Below, in pieces: positions 37,555 through 50,206 of a DNA stretch of 64,000 nt. Positions within the stretch are counted from its first letter, which is position 1; each line of letters starts with the position of its first letter. The notes under the pieces were generated by a model. That model saw only the letters and a program-made list of their open reading frames with translations, was not told where the DNA came from and did no database searches. This DNA is from Berghia stephanieae (taxonomy: Eukaryota; Mollusca; Gastropoda; Nudibranchia; Aeolidiidae), in the NCBI GenBank assembly GCA_034508935.3, contig CM067453.1, forward strand, positions 6,720,408 through 6,784,407, in the 5' to 3' direction. The translations under genes and the position numbers were made by a program.

Positions 37555-39460
37555 AGTCATCATCATCATAGCTTGTCGCACCAACACCAAACTCACTCCA
37601 CAGCATTGGGAGCAGACTCTTAGGTCATGGTCAGTGCAGCTGAGCCCATCCTGGCATTCTCTAAGGATGTCTGCTCTGGGCATTCACATGTACACAAGCT
37701 AGTCTCAGCCAGCCCCCACTTTTTCATGCCACCAGTTGTTCTCACAAGTTTTGCCCGTGCTGTGTTCAGTGTTACCAATTCATTCCTGGGGAGCTCGGTT
37801 CCGTAGGACAGTTCTTCTCTCGGATCTCCAACAGCTTCATTTGCATGATTGTCCCACTCTGTGTGGAAATCCTGTATACAGCTGCATGGTCAGGTTGATG
37901 CTTTCTTCCGTCATGAAGCTCTTTCTCGACTTCAGTCTACTTTTTATTGGGCTGTGGTCATGTTGGGGTGCCTTGGGTCCATTTTCTGTTTATATTTCTG
38001 GGCTTTGGAAGCAGTGGCTCTTCGAATGTGGGGAGGTGCAATGCCAGCCAGCCGATGGAGGACTGGAACTGCAGTCGGTTTCAAGTTACTCTAATGATCC
38101 GGCAGGTGTTATTTTGACATGGCAGGATCTTACTCAGACTGGTGAGACCTTTTCGGCTGTTGAATAGCAGAGGGCTAGTATGGTTGTCCTGACTGTTTTC
38201 TGATCTGCTCCCCGTGTAAGTTTTTCTTCTCTTTTCTTAGGAAGTTGTTTCTTTTGGCCACCTTTGCTTTTGTTTTCTTTGCGTTCTGAGAAAAGGACAT
38301 TGTGCGGTTTACGGTAACACCGAGGTACACGGGGAATGTGTTGTTCTCCAATATGTCCCCATTCCAGGAGATGTTCAGTTTCCTGTTTTCTTTAGACTTG
38401 GCGGCTCTTTATATGGAAAGCACACTCTTGAGTTTTTCCTGGGTTAGCATTTTGTGAGTTCTTTAAATGTGGGCTCAGAGAGTGGCTCCAGGACATCCGT
38501 TAGTCTCTCCTCAATGGTCTTGAAATCAGAGGCCTGGGACGCGAGACACAGATCATCAGCATATAGAAACCCCTGGATGTTCTCGAACTGAGGTTGGTCA
38601 TTGGTATAAACGTTGAAAAGGATAGGTGCAATTACCGATCCTTGAGGAGTCCGTTCTTTTGTGATCTGCTTTTCTTCCCATCCATTTCCACAAAAAAGTG
38701 ATGGTTTGACATAAGGGATTTTATTATTGCAACTATTTTTGTGTTACGAGTTACCCTTGCAACCTTTAGGAGCAGTTTCCTGTGATTTACTGTGTCATAG
38801 GCAGCTGCCAGGTCCACGAACACAGTTCATGTAATTTGTTTGTTCTCGTAGAGATGACTGATCCTACCTCAATGGCGATTGGTCCGGATTGTGATTTTGG
38901 TATGGGGTTGCCGACAGTTTTTGACATGGCTGGAAGACACAAATGCAGGGTCTGGGTTGTAACCTGTTCTCCAGCGAGCGCTTGAAAAGGATGATTCATG
39001 CGTCATAGAAGAGTGTCAGATTATATTGGTCAGCCCATTCCTCAACAGTATCTACATCTTCGTTGTTCTCATTGTATCCCCATTTGTGGCTGTGGCTGTT
39101 AAAGTCACCTATCACAATCATTGGTTTCTCACTAGTGGTGGATGTAACTGGCCACTTGAATGGCGTTGGTGGAGGTTTGTTGACAGATATCACATTGAAG
39201 TGTCTGCCTTCAATTCTGAGAATTTCCACCTCACTTACTGTCATGTCCTGGTTGTATGTCACTATTGATTTGTCTTTGACTTTGATGTAGTTAACGCTAC
39301 CGTGAATGTTGCTTTCATGTTGTATGACTAAATGCATGCCAGGGATGTTTAGTGCCACGGTCTTGTGCGTCTCTTGTAGACAGAGTTGCGTCGCTGGAGG
39401 CCGATTGCTACAACACACACAACACCAACATTTTGCAAGTATCTTTAACACTTTTACCAT
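37555..39460 (-). mobile_element. jockey-like LINE with endonuclease and RT remains
   Basis: Minus strand. 39460-38996 gives an AP-endonuclease-type domain: LCLQETHKT, then EILRIEGRHFNVISV, then PMIVIGDFNSHSHKWGY. Then QALAGEQVTTQTLHL and PIPKSQSGPIAI. A deletion leads to RT motif A (FVDLAAAYDTVNHRKLL, 38823-38632) and YADDLCLASQA. The rest, to about 37600, is badly frame-broken but keeps ALCYSTAE. The 3' end near 37555 has ATGATGATG repeats, typical of this LINE type. Confidence 0.85.
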
Positions 39461-39485
39461 TAAACGATGATATTGACAACAACAA

Positions 39486-39495
39486 TAATAATAAC

Positions 39496-39538
<43 letters not shown>

Positions 39539-39985
39539 GTTATTAATAATGATATTAGTAGTAGAGGTCTAGTAGTAGAAATAGTAACAGTTGGACCAAG
39601 TACATAAATATGAATATTTATACAGCGCATTTCAACAGATTCAGATAGCCGTGAGCAATGCGCTTCACAATGTTTCATATTTATCCCCCCCCCCCCCCCC
39701 CCCCCCCCCCACTTCAACAAGCCGTATGGAACCATATTTCTTTGTCATACAGCCTGTTAAGCGACCCTTGTGTACTAAACCTGTCACTACCCGTCATTTC
39801 TGTAGCCAGATACTCATTCAATCGAGTGGGGTAAGCGGTAAAGTGCCTTAGCCAGGGAAACAACGCGGGGACCACAATTTTTCACGATTAGTCATCCATC
39901 CTATTACTGATCACACTTAGCATTGGCATTGCTCGACTTTTGTGACAAGACGAAAACCGTACCGCTGAGCCATACGGTCCGTTAG
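39486..39985 (-). mobile_element. long tRNA-SINE with LINE-type tail (family 3)
   Basis: On the minus strand the head (39985 side) has a perfect tRNA A box TGGCTCAGCGG. The tail at 39690-39600 reads GTGAAGCGCATTGCTCACGG then GCGCTGTATAAATA and ends in an ATT array (39488-39540). A C run (39687-39710) interrupts. About 500 bp. Confidence 0.65.
39687..39710. repeat. poly-C run
   Basis: About 24 C within the SINE. Confidence 0.9.
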
Positions 39986-40555
39986 TTCAGTCTAGTTTTG
40001 TGGTATCAGTGGTTATAATACAGTAGTGGTAGTGCAGTTATAGTAGAAGTACGTAGTAGTAGTCTTCTGTTCAAAATGGTCATCTGAGCGAAGAGATAGG
40101 AGATAGATTCGAATTTACTCTCTTCATTGCATTGACCGTATGCTTTGACTTTGATCATTTGATACGCTGTAAAAAAAAAAAAAAAAGTACGGTCCACCTT
40201 AACCAAAAACAAGCAACAATCTTAGTTTCCCTGAACATAGATATGGTTTTGTTTACGGGAAGAGGGGGAACCATGATTATGGTTTTCCTACAAAATAAAA
40301 GGAGCATTTGGGCTATAAATAATATGATCGTGGCCTCCCTAGCTATCTCAGGCTCGGAGTAAACAGCTGGAATTTATTCACGACCAGCTTCAGTTTGCTG
40401 CCTTAGCAACATGTAAACAAAAAGTTGGTTGGATGCGCATGACATTACTAAAGGTCAACTGCAGCATAGTTCGGGTCATTTATAAAAAAAATCTGGGTCA
40501 CGTTTGACGTCAAATGTTATTGTTTACATATGGGGCACCTTCCTTTACTCTTCTA

Positions 40556-40690
40556 TAGGCTCAGTTGGTAAAATATCTGCCAGGTCATTGGTCAATTTAG
40601 GGTTCGATTCCAGCATTCCAAGGACTTTGAAGGACTCTTTCCATAAATTGGCAGAATGTTTCCTTCCCCCAAGATGACTGCCATATATTT
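40556..40690 (+). mobile_element. tRNA-SINE head (family 2-like)
   Basis: GGCTCAGTTGGTAAAATATC (A box) and GGGTTCGATTCC (B box) about 40 bases apart form a good tRNA-like promoter. It lies immediately outside the 7.9-kb nested element. It is a SINE head rather than a tRNA gene because arm pairing does not look complete. Confidence 0.6.
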
Positions 40691-40699
40691 TCATAAGTA

Positions 40700-41648
40700 C
40701 AGTCCAGCCCAGATAATTCGAAATCTGATTAACCGAATTTCTTTTAAATCGAAGAAAATACGATGTAATGAATTATTTTCTTCTTTTTCTATATAAAATA
40801 TTCATGGTTAATTCGAATTCGAACAGTCGTTATTCTCTTTATTTGAAGTGCAAGTGCTTGCCCATCACTAAAAAAAAAAACTCTGGAAGGTCATAACGAA
40901 CTGCCTGTTCTCCGTATCCACCCTCCAACGCGTTTTAATGACTGAGCTGACTAATAATAATAATGACTAGACCCCTGAGGCATGTAATGGCGTGTTGTTC
41001 CCTCTCCGTCCCACCCGCCCTCTCTCTTCTTTCTCCAAATTGACCAGCTGTCTCGAGTCATCCCCCTCTCCTTCTCGCGCTCTCATCACTAAGACTAACG
41101 TGTGGTCTGCTGGCCACTGGCTAACAAAGGGGGTTGGTTATAAATAGATCTAACACACAGTGATAACCACAAGCTGACCAATACACGGCACGAACAATCA
41201 TAGGCCACACCCCACTCCACGCGTTTCTCTTTCTCTTCTGTGTTGTCTTTCTTTATTGATCGATGGATCTAGATCTAGAAGTAGAGGGCCTACACAGCAT
41301 GCAGTGTTAACTACTACTCTGTGCTATTGTGTAGCTTGTAAGTGTAAGGGCCAGGGCATGGCTTGGCCAGGGCCAAAGCATACGTGTACAACAAGGGTAC
41401 AACAATGTGTAGTCTTTCTTTCTTTGTTGTACAACTTGGCTTTCTACTCAAGCAGTCTAGGCCTACAGTTGACTGAAAGTGAAAATGGTAAGAGGGAAAC
41501 CCCCTTTTGTCAGGGAGGTAACTGAGTAATATAACCCTGGTACCTGGAGTCAGGTTTAGTTATTTCCCTTGTTTGGAGACAAATCGAATTCTGATAAATA
41601 GAAGTAATTTGCTTTTCCCACCCAATTCGAATTATCAGGACTGCACTG
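40700..41648. mobile_element. Tigger-type non-autonomous element, 949 bp
   Basis: Ends CAGTCCAGCCCAGATAATTC (40700) and, reversed, CAGTGCAGTCCTGATAATTC (ending 41648), with TA on both sides (40698-40699, 41649-41650). CAGT ends, AATTCGAA motifs and TA sites are typical of Tigger/pogo. No transposase inside. Confidence 0.8.
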
Positions 41649-41749
41649 TAGCTAGACTAGATCTAGACGTCAAGATAGATAAATAAACCCGTTTATGTTC
41701 ATTTTCAACAAAGAAAGACAAAAATAATTTATTCAAAACAATTAATAGG

Positions 41750-42394
41750 GTACCTAATCATAACGCAACATGTCACTTGCACAATGTTTTGTTATCGGAG
41801 CCGACTTGATAGGGTTGCTTGGAAGAAATGTCGGCAATGATGACTGAACCTCCCAGGTAGAAAGGGAAGCCAGTCTCGTCGCAATTGAAGACGTTGCTGG
41901 GGGGGGGACCTTGGTAATGTCAATGCCATTTGACATTAGCGATGTCTGCATGGTGTGGAACCACCCACGAATCTTTCCTTCTGATACCTGGGCGCGTTGT
42001 TCCCCAAGGGACATCGCTTTTCTGTCCCGCACCTCCCCCTTGTGTCTCTCCATGAATGCTTTGTACTAGTAATATCCTGGCTTGTTGTTTTTGAAGGGGG
42101 TCTCTCTGCCTTCAGCATTCATTATTCTTTGCACCTCCAGGCACAGCTGCTCCCTGTCCTTCCCTTCACCTGCCCTGGCACAGTCCACCATCCACTTTAC
42201 TAGTTTCTTCTCCTCCTCTGCGGCCAACACTGTATGAGATACCCTATGGACGGGTATTTTCCGGCCATCTTGTCCATCAGGGTTGATTTCGGGACAGAGT
42301 AGGTCACAGCGGCCTGGCGGAGTGAAAGATTTTTGATGCGGATGGCGTCAAGTGCAGCATCCACACTCTTTTCAGTATACTTTGATCGCGGCAT
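41750..42394 (-). pseudogene. pogo/Tigger-type transposase, truncated
   Basis: Begins MPRSKYTEKSVDAALDAIR and LSLRQAAVTYSVPKSTL, a psq-type helix-turn-helix. After a one-base frameshift (about 42235) it continues LAAEEEKKLVKWMVDCAR, REQLCLEVQRIM and GRETPFKNNKPGYY, the CENP-B-type second helix-turn-helix domain. A TAG interrupts near 42068. It resumes with MERHKGEVRD, then AQVSEGKIRGWF. After a C run the first catalytic Asp motif FNCDETGFPFYLGG appears, then it ends. The second and third catalytic acids are absent, so it cannot be active. Confidence 0.85.
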
Positions 42395-42539
42395 CTTGGT
42401 GCATGTAACAATGTGAAAAAATTAACTTTATTTAGATATTTGAACTTCATTTTCATAGACTGGCTAGTCTAATAATGTAAATTTTCCTTTACAATGGTGA
42501 ACATAATATAATTTTAGGGAGGTCTTCCGAAAGCTCCTA

Positions 42540-42720
42540 CATCCCCAGTATTTTTTTTATAATTTTCTAGTAGGGGGTTTGGGAGGGGGAAAAGTTTTAT
42601 TTTTAAAGTCTCCCCCCTCCCAAACCCCCTACCAGAACATTATAAAAAAAGTATCCCCCCTCCCAAAACATTATAATACTGGGGATGTAGGTGTAGACGC
42701 TTTCGGAAGGCCTCCTTAAT
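42540..42720. repeat. imperfect hairpin and AAT array
   Basis: GGGGGTTTGGGAGGGGG... and its near-complement (about 42572-42640) lie close to an inverted CTTCCGAAAG / CTTTCGGAAG pair (42524-42533, 42700-42709), so the whole 42520-42715 block can fold back. An AAT array follows at 42725-42762. Confidence 0.7.
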
Positions 42721-42722
42721 TT

Positions 42723-42761
<39 letters not shown>

Positions 42762-42908
42762 CATGATAAACATAGACCGGTCAGCAGAAATACAAGGAAA
42801 GCATTGCAACAAATAATATTATAGACGTCTAGAATAATAATAAACAACTTAATCAACCCGGCCGGTTTCACCTGAATCGTTTAAATTATTTCTTTGGTCA
42901 AACCGGCC

Positions 42909-42910
<2 letters not shown>

Positions 42911-42944
<34 letters not shown>
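42911..42944. repeat. poly-C run
   Basis: About 34 C, the longest in the window, near the right end of the pogo-like element. Confidence 0.9.
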
Positions 42945-43636
42945 ACTGGAGCTAAAATGAAAACCGAACATTGTCAGACGATCTAACCACAATCAAACGA
43001 TCCTAAAATAGCATGTAGTGCAGTGGTTGAGCCGAAACTCCTTAATAAAGACGTATAAATAGCTTAAATAGCAACTTCCTTCCAAACCTTGCAACCCATA
43101 ACAAAGAACGGGATACTTACGTTTTGTAAGAAATATCTCAATGTAAACACGATTCTTTGACTTCTCCTAGATTGCACTCATTGAAACGGCGAGAAAAACG
43201 TCACACGAGACATCTGCTTAGTTACTAGAAATATACACCGGGAAAAAACAAAAAACAAAAGGAAATTAGACATCGAGTCGGGTAGCGTCCGGTTTGACCC
43301 GTGTCCAGTTTGACCTGAATCTACTCTATAACTAACATAGAAAATTGATTTTTAAGCTATTCATAACATTGAAAGAAAGTTGGTGGATGGATTCTTGACC
43401 AAAACTGGTGAGTTGGAATTCTGATTTTAGTCAGTTGATTTACAAGTCTGAATAACGACAACAATATCAACAAAACTAAGACAATCTGGAACATTCTCCC
43501 ACCTTATGGATGAAATTCCAAAGAAAATACAGTGCATAGCGGATATATCAACATCATGTTTATATCGACATGGCATCAAAGCCAGGTTAGTTTCGCTATA
43601 TAACACTAGTAAATATTGAGCGCCTGTGCACCTATA

Positions 43637-45060
<1,424 letters not shown>

Positions 45061-45294
45061 AAAATGTCAAGATATCCAGCAGTGACGTAAAACACAACAG
45101 TCAATGAAAAACCAAGATTATTGTCCAATAACATCCTGTGAATGGTAATTGGTCAGAATCGTGATGTCAGCGGTCAAGCCTAGTCCTGTGCCGTGCCATC
45201 ATAATATCTCAGTACTGATACCAGTAATGGGAATTCCTGGTATCAATATTTTTGGCTTTCAACAAATTGAGACAGAACTCTTACCCCTTTGCAA

Positions 45295-45673
<379 letters not shown>

Positions 45674-45701
45674 GTTTTTTGGGGTTTTTTAATGTGACCT
45701 G

Positions 45702-46001
45702 TGATTTTCACGACTAATTATTTATTGTGACATCGACAGTTACATATGTTTGTATCTATCTATACCACAAGTTGTCACATAATTAGGTTATAGTATCATA
45801 TTATAGTAATCGAGTACATTGGGTGGATTAAAAAGTGGAAATAATAAACGGTTATGATTTAGATGTTCAAGCAGAACAGACGTGTTTGTTGACTCTGTCA
45901 TTGATTTAATAATATATAAGCCTACAATATGACAGGTGATTTTCACGACTAATTATTTATTGTAACATCGACAGTTACGTATGTTTGTATCTATCTATAT
46001 T
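45702..46001. repeat. local duplication (45702-45763 and 45940-46001)
   Basis: Two near-identical about 62-bp copies starting GTGATTTTCACGACTAATTA. Only one is present in unit 1 (about 19310). Confidence 0.8.
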
Positions 46002-46019
46002 TTTTTGCTGTATGTTATT

Positions 46020-47004
46020 AGTAACAAAAACCCCCAAATAGCGACGTACATTTTTAGCGACATTGTTTTTACAATAATAAGCAGTTGATACCGATGCATG
46101 GTAACCGACCATCGTCATCTCGTCGTCTTAACTTATTTAAAAAACGCCCCCCCCCCCCCCCCCTCCCAATGAGATCGCTTTGTTACCGACCAATCAGAAC
46201 ACGTGTTTACTACACTGCATGGAACCAGGGCTAGTTCATATGGAACCACAGCAAAAGAAGTTTATCAGTGGATGAAACTCTCACGGGCCCATTAACCTTC
46301 TGTGTTAGCTACCTGTCTGCGGTCAGTGGAGGTGAACTGATATCAGGCAATACTGTGTCCAATTGGGGCAATTATGGATATTTATGGTCTTATGGTATGT
46401 TGGGATAGCAGAGAAAACAATAACAACCTCTTTCACTTAATTATTTTCATTTGAAGAATCAGTTGTTTCTCTCAAAAGTTTTGTCCAACTTTTATCTTAT
46501 AGTGGTTAATACTAGGTTTTTAGATTGGATTTTTTTTGTTTTGTTTTTAATATCGCAAGATGTAGATCTATTCATTTTTAAGTGCTTGTGAATTTTGATG
46601 CACTTAAATAAAAGTTTTGGTATTCAAAACTCATCAACAGTATCTCATGGATTTGACTTGAATCAAAATCAAAATTAAATTGTGTTCTTGTGTGGTATTA
46701 TCATGTTGGCACTTGATTTTTATTATCTATTTTTAGTTTCCTCAAATTCAAATGGCGTTCGGGCACTGTTTACGATCAAAACAATGACAATACACATTAG
46801 AGAGTGAAAGCGTAACTGGCCCTTTGTAAACGGGGAAATACACATTCTAACGTTTTTGAGACATGATTTCTCTCAGACACGGTAATCACGGGTCTCAACA
46901 CGCCACCCTTTGCCGCCATCTTAAAAACCCCGGAATAACGACATCCCTGGATAAAGACATAATTTTCCTGTCCCGGGCGATGTCGTTATCCAGGGGTTTC
47001 ACTG
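46020..47004. mobile_element. Tigger-like insertion (right end clear, left end weak)
   Basis: The right end reads CGTTATCCAGGGGTTTCACTG followed by TA (47005-47006). An internal inverted echo is ATAACGACATCCCTGGATAA at 46936. The left side near 46024 has AAACCCCCAAATAGCGAC, a poor match. Unit 1 lacks this segment. Confidence 0.5.
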
Positions 47005-47510
47005 TAAATAAAGCTCTCTTTATCCTTCCTCAAGCGGAGAATTGTCTTAGGGCCTATTACAAGGGAAGACCGGGATAACCCAGGTGTTAGCCACAGATCA
47101 GTGCCGAAAATTGAGCTAGGGAAAGGTGGATTGCATAGGGCCTTGTAACACAGTGAATATTTGTACTAGCTATCTTTCTGGTACAAAGCAAAGATCATAA
47201 CGCTGAGCCACAATACTTCCCCACCCCACCCCCCTCTCCATCAAATGGTTAGGGCAAGGCACGGTTTCTCAAACTTTTTTGCATGTCCCAAGGAGTTTAA
47301 GAAACTGTGCTGGAGTGTAACACATTGTGTGTGTAAGAATATGGCTATTATAGTAAAGGAAAGAAGCAATGTATTGCATTGACACAACTTTGGCACCCCC
47401 CCCCCCCCCCCCCCCCTTCCAAAAGAAAAGGTGACAATAATCACAGAGATCCCACATTTAAAAGATGAATAAATATTCAGTGATCATCATCAAACTCATC
47501 ATTAAAATAC

Positions 47511-47624
47511 CTTGTACAGTCTTCAAGACCATAGATATGACCTCTGAACCCCAACTATTGGAAGAGACTGGCCCCTCACAAATTGCTTTACATCTCTGGT
47601 CTCCTTTGTTGACATTACAGGTTC
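47511..47624 (-). pseudogene. zinc-finger gene 2, exon B
   Basis: Paralogue of 20100-20214, one base shorter (one C fewer after the acceptor). The frame that matches unit 1 is open (CNVNKGDQRCKAICEG and on), but the splice phase no longer fits. Splice sites are retained. Confidence 0.6.
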
Positions 47625-47639
47625 CTGAAAAAGGAAGAG

Positions 47640-48660
47640 AAAAAAGAATAAAATGAAAAGATACCATGAAGCTACAGATTATTTAGACCTCTTTAGGCCA
47701 TCTACTTTTAGTGTCAACCTGTGGCCAAAGTGCACAACAAACTTTGTAAACAAAGAGAGACTGGCATCTTACCTTGCCAGATATTCTTGAGTGTATCAAG
47801 TTTATGATTAGTCTTGACCCAACACAATGATTTACAATCGTCGTAAAAGAGAAAACTGATGGGTAAGGAAGAACATTGTTGACACAGATCATGCAGTTGT
47901 GAAGATTTAATACATAAGGAGACACGGTGCAATGACTGAGTGGTGTAAACTATAATGGACTATGACACCTTGCATGACCTGATGAATGATGAAAGTGAGC
48001 CCTGTGTAAACTCTCACTAACGATATGATTATGACACCTTGCGTGGTCTGGCAAATGACACCATGTAGTAACACATAATTAGCCTTCGTAAACAACCTTA
48101 TGGCACTGTCGCATGTCCCCGATAAATCATGATGTGTAAAAATGCATTTCCATTGCCATTGATTTACACTGATTGTAAAAATATTGGATGAGAAAAGTAG
48201 GAGATGGTCAATCCAGGGCATACAGTTATCCGAACCTTGCGTGCAGCTATGGAGACATATTAATATAGAAAAAATTTGGTCACCCAGGAATAGCGTGCAG
48301 TAATGAGATGCGAGCATAAATCTGGCATGCAAAAAAGCTATGACTAATGTAATAAAATTGGTCACAGACTGACGAGTACAGAAAAGAATGACGAAGAGTT
48401 CAGTTTTTTACAAACATTGAAATTGGTAGACTCCTGAGTTCAATCTCTGTTACTGTCTACTTTGCAATCATCACCCTCATCGTCATCATCATCATCACAC
48501 TCATCGTCATCATCATCATCACACTCATCATCATCATCATCATCACACTCATCGTCATCATCATCACCCTCATTGTCATCATCATCATCACTCTCATCGC
48601 CATCATCATTTTAATCACCATCATCATTATCAGAGACCAAATTTCTTAAAAAGGATATTC
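47640..48660. other. intron of zinc-finger gene 2
   Basis: Matches unit 1 to about 47910. 47910-48360 is present here while unit 1 has the jockey-like LINE at that place. Then CAT-rich repeats at 48470-48620. Confidence 0.6.
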
Positions 48661-48666
48661 TCTAAC

Positions 48667-49169
48667 CTGACAGTGTATCTCCAGTGATGACGTCACAGAA
48701 GACGGCTCTGGTGTTATTGTGTCTTCAAGTTTAATTTTATCACTGACATCAATGCTCTGTGAGCCTTCATCTTCTAGTTTAACATGGACATCATTAAATT
48801 GTGAAAAGGTGGGGAGAGTTCTCTGCCTTGATGTCATCTTGAAGTAGAACCTTTACATTAGAGAATTGTGAATAATTGTGGGAAGACTTTTCTACCTTAA
48901 TGTCTACAGATTCAATTTTAACATTGACGTCTCTGAATTGGGAATAAGCGAGGAAGAATTCTCTGCTTCAGTGTATTCATCTTCAAGTTTAACATTAACT
49001 TATGTGGTCTGTGGATGAAACTCTGGTATATTTTCATCTTCTACCGATTCAAGATTAACACCAACATCAGAAGACTGGCATAAGGTTTCTGTGATATTTT
49101 AGTCTCCATTAGATCTTCAAGGGTGTCAGTAAATGATGGAATGGAATCCTCTGTCGCTACATACAACAT
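48667..49169 (-). pseudogene. zinc-finger gene 2, exon A
   Basis: Paralogue of 21668-22174 with the same ATG context and donor. It is 503 rather than 507 bases, with frame breaks in the first two thirds. The last about 60 codons (FNDVHVKLEDEG, KIKLEDTITPE) remain open. It still shows several psi-K-x-E motifs. The 6.41-kb element begins 46 bases upstream of this ATG. Confidence 0.75.
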
Positions 49170-50109
49170 CTTTCAATCCAACATTTGAATGTGAAGACTT
49201 GGAATGTGTGAAATTAGGTATCCCAAACTACCGCTGTGTGGCAGGCGAATTTGCCGGGATCGATCAAAAAGTGGGGTGTTAATATCTGTCTCTCTCTCTC
49301 TCTTGAATTAAACTTTATTTAATAAAAAAAAGGATAATATTATATTTCAATATCTGCTCTACAAGATGAGCTAAATATTTAAACTATTCAAGCTATGTGA
49401 ACTTTTTAACAGCTATTCAAAAACGCTCTCATAAAGAGATCCGATTGCAAATTTTCGCTGTGAAAACTGCGTACCGATCGACCGAAATTCGGGTCTCGTC
49501 ACAAGATCTGCTCGCGCTTAAAGCTGAACGGACCAACAGCTGTGAAATCAAGTGTGGGAGAATCTCCTTTTAATGCCCTTTCGTGTGGTGTAATTTTTTT
49601 CGTTTATAAACACAACAAAAATATTATTAAAATTTAACTGAATTTGCCCTATTTTTGACTGAAAATTTGACTCTCTTAACGGTTAATAAACGGCGAAAAA
49701 ATTACACCATAAAAATCTGCAGCATTTGAAGGCTATAATATCAAAAATCCAGCATGCTGGCTTGATTCAACACATAGCGCCATCTTTAAAAGCAAAGCCT
49801 TTGTTTCCGCTTTCTCTTTCTTTCTCTCCTACCGTCCGACGCGTGAGTTGATACACTGCCGGTGACCGAGACCGATTGTAACGTTTCCAAACAGCCATAT
49901 AGAATAGTCAAAAGTGTTTCAATTATGGACATGGACTTACTTGAATTATGTGGTAAGTAAATCTTATTGTTTTTTATTTTATTATGATCGGTGTTTGAGT
50001 AGATCGAAGCTTTTCTCTATCTTGTCTTAATCTTATCATGATACTGTTTGCTCCACTCACTTTTCTGAATTAATGGATAATGTTTGTATTCGTGTTCATT
50101 CATGAAGGC

Positions 50110-50181
<72 letters not shown>

Positions 50182-50206
50182 CATGATTATTATTATTATT
50201 ATTATC
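50110..50206. repeat. (TTA)n microsatellite
   Basis: About 97 bp in the first intron of the transposase-like gene. Confidence 0.95.

Larger units (their letters stand above)
32663..40553. mobile_element. nested TA-flanked TIR element, 7.9 kb
   Basis: Inverted ends of about 30 bp: GAACAGTAAAGGAAGGTGCC at 32663 and its near-complement ending at 40553, flanked by TA (32661-32662, 40554-40555). No transposase was recognised inside. It contains a MITE copy, a G run, a jockey-like LINE and a SINE. The TA duplication suits a Tc1/mariner or pogo relative. Confidence 0.65.
32311..43326. mobile_element. pogo/Tigger-like DNA transposon expanded to 11 kb by nested insertions
   Basis: Terminal repeats GAGTAGATTCAGG are perfect over 13 bp (32311-32323 and 43314-43326) and lead into looser similarity, with TA on both sides (32309-32310, 43327-43328). 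Unit 1 is continuous across the site (18640), which confirms the ends. Near both ends are several copies of ACCGG(C/A)CA and TCAGGTGAA-type motifs (32329-32582; 42860-43315), probably transposase binding sites. The element's own DNA is about 32311-32662 plus 40556-43326. It encodes a pogo transposase N-terminal half on the minus strand (41750-42394). Confidence 0.8.

Noticed and set aside
37736-38167. 143-codon plus-strand ORF
   Set aside because: Antisense shadow of the jockey-like LINE reverse transcriptase.
40556-40630. Functional tRNA gene
   Set aside because: A and B boxes are good but the acceptor arm does not pair and SINE-like body follows.
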